A stretch of DNA of 64,000 nucleotides from Pantoea sp. Aalb (lineage in GTDB: Bacteria > Pseudomonadota > Gammaproteobacteria > Enterobacterales > Enterobacteriaceae), in contig NZ_SZZU01000001.1 of the NCBI RefSeq assembly GCF_009829985.1, positions 310,001 to 374,000 of the forward strand, in the 5' to 3' direction. Shown piece after piece: positions 57,463 through 64,000 of the stretch. Each line of letters begins with the position of its first letter. The stretch's first letter is position 1. The position numbers and the translations under genes were made by a program. The notes below the pieces were generated by a model. It ran no database searches. It had not been told where the DNA came from and saw only the letters and a list, made by a program, of their open reading frames with translations.

Positions 57463-59019
57463 ATGTCAATATTCTCAAAGTTATTACGTAAAAAGAAATT
57501 ATATAATTTTAGGAAAAGTATTAACTTACCTGAAATGAAAATACAATCAAATAATACTAGACTCAATCAAATTACTTTGCCTAAACGATTGATGATTATG
57601 TTAAAACAGCATATTGGTGGTGAAGGTGATATTTGTGTTTTACCAGGAGAAAAAGTATTTCGTGGACAACCGCTAACATGTGGTACTGGTAATATTTTAC
57701 CAGTACATGCCCCTACTTCTGGAATAATTGAATCAATTGAACCACATATAGCAGCCCATCCTTCCGGTTTATCTGAAAAATGTATTTTTTTACTCCCAGA
57801 CGGTAAAGACTGTTGGATTAAACGTGTAAAATCAAATAACTATCGTAAATTACCCCGTGAAAATATAATTAAACTTATTCATGAAGCTGGCATTGCTGGA
57901 CTTGGTGGAGCAGGTTTTCCTACAGCTACTAAGCTACATAATGTTTTATTATATAAAAAAGTTAAAACTTTAATTATCAATGCTGTTGAATGTGAACCGT
58001 ATATAACAGCTGATGATCGATTACTTCAAGAATATGCTAATGAAGTAGTAGAAGGTTGTCATATTTTTTCATGGATATTGCAAACTAAACAAGTAATAAT
58101 TGCTATAGAAGATAATAAATTACTAGCAATTAAGGCTTTAAAACAAGCTTTATATAATCACCATGAATTACATATTCGTATTATACCGACTAAATATCCG
58201 TCAGGAGAAGCAAAACAATTAGTAAAAATAATTACTGGTTTAGAAGTACCAGATAAAGGTCGAGCTACTGATCTTGGAATTTTAATTCAAAATGTGAGTA
58301 CTGTTTGGGCAGTAAAACGTGCTATTATTAATGGTGAACCTATGACAGAACGTATTATTACTGTAACTGGAACAGCTATTAGTAAGCCATGTAATGTTTG
58401 GGCTCGTCTTGGTACACCAGTTAGTCATTTATTGAATCATGTAGGTTTTACTTTAAATGAATTTAATATGGTTATAATGGGCGGTCCTTTAACAGGATTT
58501 ACATTATCATCACTTGAAGTACCTATTATCAAAAGCACTAATTGTATTTTAGTACTATCAACTAATGAAATAGACAATCAAAATAAAGAACAACCTTGTA
58601 TACGCTGTAGTATTTGTTCCGAATACTGTCCGGTAAATTTATTACCACAACAGCTATATTGGTATAGTAAAAACTATGAACATGATAAATCTCGTGTTTA
58701 TAATATCCATAGCTGTATTGAATGCGGTATTTGTGCTTATATATGTCCTAGTCATATTCCTTTAGTAAAGTATTTTCGTCAAGAAAAAGCTAAATTACGT
58801 GCTATTGATATAGAAGCCAAACGTATTTCTGAAGCTAAAGCGCGTTTTGAAATACATAAATTCCGATTACAACAAGAAAAAAAAGCATATGAAGCAAAAA
58901 ACACTATTATGAATACTTCGAATTCTCATGAAACATGTAAAACCATTTTAGCAGATGCATTGAGTAGAGCTAAAATATATCAAGCACAACATAAAAAGTT
59001 TTTAATAACTAAAAAATAA
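57463..59019 (+). CDS. rsxC: Electron transport complex subunit RsxC (RnfC), short C-terminus
   Basis: NADH-binding peripheral subunit thought to feed electrons into the complex. It has 518 residues, against about 740 in E. coli. The missing part is the long C-terminal Ala/Lys/Glu repeat tail, which is dispensable for catalysis in many species. The NADH/FMN fold is intact (AGLGGAGFPTATK, NAVECEPYITADDRL, KYPSGEAKQLV, MGGPLTGFT). Two Fe-S motifs CIRCSICSEYCPVN and CIECGICAYICPSH follow. The coding frame abuts rsxD with no gap. Loss of a repeat tail is a typical reduction in small genomes. Confidence 0.96.
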   Translation: MSIFSKLLRKKKLYNFRKSINLPEMKIQSNNTRLNQITLPKRLMIMLKQHIGGEGDICVLPGEKVFRGQPLTCGTGNILPVHAPTSGIIESIEPHIAAHPSGLSEKCIFLLPDGKDCWIKRVKSNNYRKLPRENIIKLIHEAGIAGLGGAGFPTATKLHNVLLYKKVKTLIINAVECEPYITADDRLLQEYANEVVEGCHIFSWILQTKQVIIAIEDNKLLAIKALKQALYNHHELHIRIIPTKYPSGEAKQLVKIITGLEVPDKGRATDLGILIQNVSTVWAVKRAIINGEPMTERIITVTGTAISKPCNVWARLGTPVSHLLNHVGFTLNEFNMVIMGGPLTGFTLSSLEVPIIKSTNCILVLSTNEIDNQNKEQPCIRCSICSEYCPVNLLPQQLYWYSKNYEHDKSRVYNIHSCIECGICAYICPSHIPLVKYFRQEKAKLRAIDIEAKRISEAKARFEIHKFRLQQEKKAYEAKNTIMNTSNSHETCKTILADALSRAKIYQAQHKKFLITKK

Positions 59020-60051
59020 ATGTTCCTTCCTTGTACAAGTTCTCCTTATATACATAATTGTCGAAGAAATACTAGTAATATTATGTTATTAGTAGTATTA
59101 GCGACCATACCAGGTATAATTATACAATCATATTTTTTTGGTATTGGAGTTTTAATTCAAATCTTTTTAGCTATTTTTACAGCATTAATAACAGAAGGAA
59201 TGATTTCATGTTTACGTCAAAAGACATTTTTTTCAAGTTTGATAGATAATTCAGCTTTACTTACTGCGGTTTTACTTGCTATTAGTATACCATCAATAGC
59301 TCCATGGTGGTTAATAGTAATAGGTACTATATTTGCTATTATTATTGCTAAACAAATATATGGAGGATTAGGACATAATTTATTTAATCCGGCAATGATA
59401 GGTTATGTAGTTCTTCTGATATCTTTTCCTATACAAATGACAAACTGGCTACCATCTAATAGTGAATTAAATATTATAAATATGAATGCTATAGATTCAT
59501 TAAATATGATATTCAATACCGATACAAATACTATAAATAAATATAGTGTAGATGCTATTAGTCAAGCTACACCATTAAATTATCTTAAAAACAAGAAGAT
59601 ATATTCATTTTCATATAAAAGTGAACTATATGGCTTAGCTTGGTATTTTATAAACTTGGCGTATTTAATAAGTGGAATTTTACTGATTATAAAAAAAGTC
59701 ATTCGTTGGCATATTCCTCTTAGCATTTTAGCTTCATTAAGCATTTGCTATTCTATTAGTTGGTTATTTATACCAGAAAAATTTAATTCTCCACTAGTTC
59801 ATCTTTTTTCAGGGGCAACTATGTTAGGAGCTTTTTTTATTGCAACCGATCCTGTTACAGCTTCAATAACAAACTATGGACGTTTAATTTATGGTGCTTT
59901 TATCGGGATTCTAGTTTGGATTATACGTAGTTTTGGAGGTTATCCTGATGGATTAGCATTTGCTGTTTTATTAGCAAATATTTGTGTACCGTTAATAGAT
60001 TACTATACACAGCCACGTATTTACGGCTATCATAAAGATAGAAATGAATGA
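59020..60051 (+). CDS. rsxD: Electron transport complex subunit RsxD (RnfD)
   Basis: Membrane subunit with a covalently bound FMN, 343 residues (E. coli 352), about nine or ten hydrophobic segments. The expected flavinylation site is Thr184 in AISQATPLNYL. GGLGHNLFNPAMIGYV, FLIATDPVTAS-like FIATDPVTAS, GRLIYGAFIG and GYPDGLAFAVLLAN are family hallmarks. Its stop overlaps the rsxG start by four bases (ATGA). The flavin would be attached by ApbE, not seen in this window. Confidence 0.97.
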   Translation: MFLPCTSSPYIHNCRRNTSNIMLLVVLATIPGIIIQSYFFGIGVLIQIFLAIFTALITEGMISCLRQKTFFSSLIDNSALLTAVLLAISIPSIAPWWLIVIGTIFAIIIAKQIYGGLGHNLFNPAMIGYVVLLISFPIQMTNWLPSNSELNIINMNAIDSLNMIFNTDTNTINKYSVDAISQATPLNYLKNKKIYSFSYKSELYGLAWYFINLAYLISGILLIIKKVIRWHIPLSILASLSICYSISWLFIPEKFNSPLVHLFSGATMLGAFFIATDPVTASITNYGRLIYGAFIGILVWIIRSFGGYPDGLAFAVLLANICVPLIDYYTQPRIYGYHKDRNE

Positions 60052-60674
60052 TTAAAAAAATATATAAAAATACTTTAATATTATGTATATTTGCAATAAT
60101 AACTTCAAGTATAACAGCTATAATTTATTATATTACTAAACCTATAATAAATCAACAAAATACATTAGAACAAAAAAAAATTTTCGATGAAATAATACCA
60201 AATAATTTATACGATAATAATCTTATTCAAGAATGTTATTTATTGAAGAATAGATCTGTATTTGGTAATGATATACCTCATCGTTTTTATTTAGCACGTA
60301 AAGATAATATACCAATAGCAGCTGTGATTGAATCTAGTACTCCTGATGGTTATTCTGGTACTATTCATATGCTCATAAGCACTGATTTTCAAGGTCAAGT
60401 ATTTGGAGTACGTGTAATTGAACATCATGAAACTCCTGGACTTGGCGACAAAATTCAATTATCTATCTCAAATTGGATTAATAATTTTAAAAATAAAATT
60501 GTACATGGGATTAATGATAATGATTTTGCTATAAAAAAAGATGGAGGTAAATTTGATCAATTTACAGGAGCAACTATTACACCTCGTGCTGTAGTTAATG
60601 CAATTAAACGTACTGCATTATTTATTAAAAGTCTAGCGATGACTGATTTTTCTTTGTTATCTACATGTAAATAA
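60048..60674 (+). CDS. rsxG: Electron transport complex subunit RsxG (RnfG)
   Basis: Periplasm-facing subunit carrying covalent FMN, 208 residues (E. coli 206). One N-terminal membrane helix (about 8-28) precedes an FMN-binding domain with GYSGTIHMLI, HHETPGLGDKI and the flavinylation motif DQFTGATIT (Thr176). It overlaps rsxD and is 5 nt before rsxE. Presence of both flavinylation motifs argues that ApbE-type maturation remains active somewhere in the genome. Confidence 0.96.
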   Translation: MIKKIYKNTLILCIFAIITSSITAIIYYITKPIINQQNTLEQKKIFDEIIPNNLYDNNLIQECYLLKNRSVFGNDIPHRFYLARKDNIPIAAVIESSTPDGYSGTIHMLISTDFQGQVFGVRVIEHHETPGLGDKIQLSISNWINNFKNKIVHGINDNDFAIKKDGGKFDQFTGATITPRAVVNAIKRTALFIKSLAMTDFSLLSTCK

Positions 60675-60679
60675 AAGCA

Positions 60680-61315
60680 ATGAATGAAAATAAAAAATTA
60701 CTATTAGAAGGTTTATGGAAAAAAAATACTGCACTAGTACAATTACTTGGTTTATGCCCATTATTAGCAGTTACTTCTAATGCTACAAATGCTTGCGGAC
60801 TTGGATTAATTACTATGTTAGTATTAACTATTACTAATATTAGTATTGCTGCATCACGCTATTGGATACCAACTGAAATCCGTATTCCTATTTATATCAT
60901 GATTATATCTTCTATTGTAACATGTATACAAATGTTAATAAAAGCCTACGCATACAATTTATATACATCTCTTGGTATTTTTATTCCATTAATAGTTACT
61001 AATTGTATCATGCTAGGTCGTGCAGAAGCTATAGCCTCAAAAAATAATATTTTACTTTCTGCAGTAGATGGTTTTGCTGTTGGTTTAGGGGCTACTTGTG
61101 CAATGATTATGCTTGGTTCACTTCGTGAATTTATTGGTAATGGAACACTTTTTAATGGAGCAGATCAGTTATTCGGATCTTGGGCTAATCATTTGCGTAT
61201 TGAGATTATACATTTCCATTCACCTATGTTATTAGCTGTACTACCTCCTGGTGCATTTATCACTATAGGAATGTTATTAATGATTATTAATTATTTTATT
61301 TCACTAAAAAAATAA
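60680..61315 (+). CDS. rsxE: Electron transport complex subunit RsxE (RnfE)
   Basis: Integral membrane subunit homologous to RsxA, 211 residues (E. coli 231; C-terminus shorter). Six hydrophobic segments. NTALVQLLGLCPLLAVTSNA and PLIVTNCIMLGRAEA place the two conserved cysteines that join those of RsxA around the intramembrane cluster. GSLREFIGNGTLF is conserved. Last gene of the rsx operon, followed after 53 bp by nth, the same order as E. coli. Confidence 0.96.
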   Translation: MNENKKLLLEGLWKKNTALVQLLGLCPLLAVTSNATNACGLGLITMLVLTITNISIAASRYWIPTEIRIPIYIMIISSIVTCIQMLIKAYAYNLYTSLGIFIPLIVTNCIMLGRAEAIASKNNILLSAVDGFAVGLGATCAMIMLGSLREFIGNGTLFNGADQLFGSWANHLRIEIIHFHSPMLLAVLPPGAFITIGMLLMIINYFISLKK

Positions 61316-61368
61316 TCTCATTATAAATTATATTTTTATTTTAAATTAATAATTAAATATAGGAATAG

Positions 61369-62016
61369 ATGAATGTGAATAAAAGTAAACGTCAGCAAAT
61401 TCTTATTCGGCTACGCGATAATCATCCTATGAATGATGAACTTCATTTCAGTTCATCATTCGAATTATTAATAGCAGTATTATTATCTTCTCAAAGTACT
61501 GATCTGAATGTTAAGAAAGCAACAGATAAACTTTATTCAATAGCTAATACTCCTAATACAATACTAGAATTAGGGTTAGATACTTTAAAAGAGTATATTA
61601 AAACTATTGGACTTTTTAATAAAAAAGCAAGTAATATTATTAATATATGCCATATTTTACTTAATGAGTATGGAGGTCAAGTACCAGAAAATCGTAATGC
61701 GCTAGAAAATTTACCAGGAGTTGGACGTAAAACTGCTAATGTAGTACTTAATGTAGCTTTTGGTTGGCCAACTATTGCAGTTGATACCCATGTTTTCCGT
61801 GTAAGCAATCGTACTGGATTTGCTACAGGAAAAAATGTAATCACAGTAGAAAAAAAATTACTAAAAGTAGTTCCTTCAGAATTTAAAATAAATTGTCACC
61901 GTTGGTTAATTTCACATGGGCAAAATACTTGTAAAGCACGTAACCCACGGTGTTATTATTGCTCAATAAAAGATATTTGTGAATTTAAGTCAAAAATAAA
62001 AATTTTATGCCATTAA
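61369..62016 (+). CDS. nth: Endonuclease III
   Basis: Base-excision glycosylase/AP lyase removing oxidised pyrimidines. It has 215 residues (E. coli 211). The helix-hairpin-helix LPGVGRKTANVV holds the catalytic Lys121 and Asp139 lies in AVDTHVFRV. The Fe-S loop has the exact spacing C-x6-C-x2-C-x5-C starting in NTCKARNPRC. AGGAA upstream supports the ATG at 61369. It may be co-transcribed with rsxE, and converges with tyrS. With xthA it forms the visible repair set. Confidence 0.97.
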   Translation: MNVNKSKRQQILIRLRDNHPMNDELHFSSSFELLIAVLLSSQSTDLNVKKATDKLYSIANTPNTILELGLDTLKEYIKTIGLFNKKASNIINICHILLNEYGGQVPENRNALENLPGVGRKTANVVLNVAFGWPTIAVDTHVFRVSNRTGFATGKNVITVEKKLLKVVPSEFKINCHRWLISHGQNTCKARNPRCYYCSIKDICEFKSKIKILCH

Positions 62017-62077
62017 TATTTAATAAAACATTATTTTACTCTATGAATAGATAATAACTTAAAAAAATAATATACAT

Positions 62078-62093
62078 GCTTTTTATAAAAAGC
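62078..62093. terminator. Palindrome between convergent nth and tyrS
   Basis: GCTTTTTATAAAAAGC, a 16-bp palindrome (7-bp stem, AT centre) in the 97-bp gap between converging genes. G-C pairs at the base and T/A-runs in the arms resemble a short bidirectional terminator. Confidence 0.5.
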
Positions 62094-62113
62094 CATTATA
62101 TACTAAGTTAGTA

Positions 62114-63403
62114 TTAACCATTATTCCAATTAATTAAACAATATTGTTTTTTACCTAAACGAAATATAGTAAAACGATTAAAGAGTTTATCTTTTTCAGT
62201 AAAACAATATTTTGGATTAGTATTTTTTTTACCATTGATTGATACCGCATTAGAAGCAATCATTTTACGTGCTTGACTACGTGATAATACCATTTTTGAA
62301 AGTACTAAGGCTTTCTGCAAATCATCTCCTGGGATTAGAGTAATAGTAGGCATTCCATCTTGTGCTAATTCTTGTAGTTCAATTTGAGTCAGAACATCAA
62401 TTTTCTCCGAAAATAGACTATCTGTAATACGTTTTGCTATAATAAAGCCGTATTCTCCATGTACAATACGTGTAACATGTTCAGCTAAAATGTGTTGTGC
62501 ACGTGGTGTTTTATTACTATTTTTATCTTCTTCTTCTAAGATTTTTATCTCTTCAAGACTCATAAAAGTAAAGAACTTAAGAAAACGATATACATCTGAA
62601 TCTGCAGTATTAATCCAAAATTGATAAAATTTATAAAAGCTAGTTTTATTTACATCTAACCAAATAGTATTACTTTCACTTTTTCCAAACTTAGTACCAT
62701 CAGATTTTGTTATTAAGGGTAAGGTTAATCCCCAAGTAGGTTGTTTATATAGACGCCTTGTTAAATCGATGCCTGATATAATATTACCCCATTGATCAGT
62801 TCCACCAATTTGTAAAATAACGTTATAACGTTTATTTAATTCGGCAAAATCATAACTTTGTAGAAGATTATAAGAGAATTCAGTAAAAGAAATACCTTGA
62901 TCCTCTCTATTTAAACGTTGCTTAACCGATTCTCGATTAATCATTTGATTAATCGAGAAATGTTTACCAATATCACGTAGAAAAGTAAGTATATTTATAT
63001 TACTAAACCAATCGTAATTATTAACAATAATAGCACTATTAGTACCACAGTTAAAACTAAGAAAATTTAAAATTTGATGAGAAATTTTCTTTATCCACTT
63101 ATTAACGATTTCCTTACTATTAAGCTTACGTTCCACTGCTTTAAAACTAGGATCACCAATGAGACCAGTAGCTCCTCCTATTAATATGATAGGTTTATGT
63201 CCAGCATTTTGAAACCACTTGAGACAAATTAATGGAATCAAATGGCCTAAATGTAAGCTATCAGCAGTAGGATCAAAACCACAATAAAGTGTAATTGGTG
63301 ACTTTAAAAGTCGTTCTGCTAAACCTTTTTCATCCGTTAAATGATGAGAGGATATTAACCCTCTTTCTTTTAATGTTAGTATCAAGTTACTACCAATAGA
63401 CAT
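62114..63403 (-). CDS. tyrS: Tyrosyl-tRNA synthetase
   Basis: Class I synthetase charging tRNA-Tyr. It has 429 residues (E. coli 424). The HIGH-type motif HLGH lies in TADSLHLGHLIPL and the KMSKS-type motif is KFGKS. GFDPTADS, LQIGGTDQWGNI and FWINTADSDVYRFLK shape the tyrosine and dimer sites. A C-terminal S4 RNA-binding domain (about 360-429, SRSQARKMIASNAVSINGK) is present. The start at 63403 is selected because GGAG lies 9 nt upstream and it aligns with the family; an ATG four codons earlier (63415) is open. Follows pdxH on the same strand as in E. coli. Confidence 0.97.
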   Translation of the reverse strand: MSIGSNLILTLKERGLISSHHLTDEKGLAERLLKSPITLYCGFDPTADSLHLGHLIPLICLKWFQNAGHKPIILIGGATGLIGDPSFKAVERKLNSKEIVNKWIKKISHQILNFLSFNCGTNSAIIVNNYDWFSNINILTFLRDIGKHFSINQMINRESVKQRLNREDQGISFTEFSYNLLQSYDFAELNKRYNVILQIGGTDQWGNIISGIDLTRRLYKQPTWGLTLPLITKSDGTKFGKSESNTIWLDVNKTSFYKFYQFWINTADSDVYRFLKFFTFMSLEEIKILEEEDKNSNKTPRAQHILAEHVTRIVHGEYGFIIAKRITDSLFSEKIDVLTQIELQELAQDGMPTITLIPGDDLQKALVLSKMVLSRSQARKMIASNAVSINGKKNTNPKYCFTEKDKLFNRFTIFRLGKKQYCLINWNNG

Positions 63404-63493
63404 TAATGACTCCACGTTTATAAAAGCTATTATTGAAAATAATCTAATAATATATCTCTATAATAAAACTCATAAATTACATATTTTATAAAA

Positions 63494-63528
63494 ATCATAT
63501 GAAACTCATAACATGAGTCTCATATGAT
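63494..63528 (-). terminator. Terminator downstream of pdxH
   Basis: A 16-bp inverted repeat with one mismatch (63494-63509 with 63513-63528, loop AAC), directly after the pdxH stop on the minus strand. It is followed in that direction by TTTTTAT. Good intrinsic terminator form. Confidence 0.65.
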
Positions 63529-63551
63529 AATGGTTATATAATAATTATATT

Positions 63552-64000
63552 TTATGGAGATAATCTATTAATCATCCAATTATTATTTTTAATCTGATAG
63601 ATAAAACGATCATGTAATCGATATTCTCCACCTTGCCAAAATTCTATAGTGTAATATTTAACACGAAATCCACCCCAAAAATCTGGTAAAGGTACTTTAC
63701 CAGGTTGAAATTTTTTTTTGAATTCAAAAAATCTTTTTTCTAAAATTTTACGTGTAGGGATATTAGTTGACTGCTTTGATACCCATGCACCAACTTGGCT
63801 TTCATATGGACGACTATGAAAATATTTTAATACTTCTAGTGAAGATAACTTTTCTACTTTACCAAGCAACATAACTTGACGTTCTAATAAATGCCAAAAA
63901 AAATGTAATGAAACTTTTGGATTATTTAATAATTGTAAAGATTTACGACTACCAAGATTAGTATAAAATACCATACCATTTTCATCATATTGTTTTAAAA
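63552..64000 (-). CDS. pdxH: Pyridoxine/pyridoxamine 5'-phosphate oxidase, C-terminal part (5' end outside window)
   Basis: FMN enzyme making PLP from PNP or PMP. The frame is open to the window edge: LKQYDENGMVFYTNLGSRKS precedes the first internal ATG (63974), matching the middle of E. coli PdxH. About 148 of roughly 218 residues are visible. SLHFFWHLLERQV and YFHSRPYESQVGAWVSKQS hold the FMN and substrate residues. WGGFRV and GGEYRLHDRF end the protein. It is the first of the pdxH-tyrS pair. PLP would supply the TrpB and DadX enzymes encoded in this window. Confidence 0.96.
   Translation of the reverse strand, partial: LKQYDENGMVFYTNLGSRKSLQLLNNPKVSLHFFWHLLERQVMLLGKVEKLSSLEVLKYFHSRPYESQVGAWVSKQSTNIPTRKILEKRFFEFKKKFQPGKVPLPDFWGGFRVKYYTIEFWQGGEYRLHDRFIYQIKNNNWMINRLSP

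Noticed and set aside
1..64000. tRNA, rRNA, CRISPR, insertion sequence or prophage
   Set aside because: No T-loop/anticodon patterns, spaced direct repeats, transposase or integrase reading frames were recognised by eye; a tRNAscan run could still reveal a missed tRNA.

Overview
The window is one stretch of a small, very AT-rich bacterial chromosome. Every recognisable protein is closest to an Escherichia coli-type (Enterobacterales) protein. Gene order and strand match the E. coli arrangement around zwf-holE-proQ-prc-cspC, minCDE, trp-yciK-sohB-topA-cysB and cnu-rsx-nth-tyrS-pdxH, with many genes missing. Spacers of 0.3-1.5 kb are nearly pure A+T. Three of them still hold readable relics of E. 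coli neighbours (htpX, rssB, rluB). There are no rRNA or recognisable tRNA genes, no insertion sequences, phage genes or CRISPR. This fits an insect-associated, vertically inherited enterobacterial symbiont part-way through genome reduction. The genus cannot be fixed from the window alone.

Layout. 0-5.5 kb: 3' end of zwf, opdB-type peptidase (ptrB), holE, and a long spacer holding a clear homologue of the small RNA SdsR (RyeB). 5.5-16 kb: proQ-prc, an htpX relic, cspC, yoaE (TerC type, shortened), pabB, tsaB and the minCDE operon. 16.9-25 kb: dadX, gapA, xthA, an rssB pseudogene, and a three-gene operon (galU, ugd, UDP-glucuronate 4-epimerase family) predicted to make UDP-glucuronate and UDP-galacturonate. 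25-37.6 kb: clsA, yciB, yciC, the complete tryptophan operon (trpE, trpG, trpD, trpCF, trpB, trpA), an rluB relic and yciK. 37.7-48 kb: sohB, topA, cysB, ribA, lapA, pyrF and rnb. 48-54 kb: a YdeP-type molybdopterin oxidoreductase, fabI, and a DHA2-type MFS exporter preceded by a decayed partial copy of itself. 54-64 kb: fumC, cnu, the complete rsxABCDGE operon, nth, tyrS and the 3' part of pdxH.

Function. The retained set covers tryptophan, pABA, riboflavin, PLP and pyrimidine synthesis, envelope building (fabI, clsA, UDP-sugars, D-alanine), division-site selection and an ion-motive/SoxR-reducing Rsx complex. Several regulators usually lost in reduced genomes remain: CysB, Cnu, ProQ, CspC and the sRNA SdsR. 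The rssB gene, whose product targets sigma-S for degradation, is dead. Many convergent gene pairs end in AT-only perfect palindromes that probably act as shared terminators. I found no obviously novel multi-gene system. The observations most worth following are the surviving SdsR, the YdeP enzyme, the duplicated MFS fragment, the GC-richer yoaE leader and a 23-bp perfect palindrome between two divergent genes.
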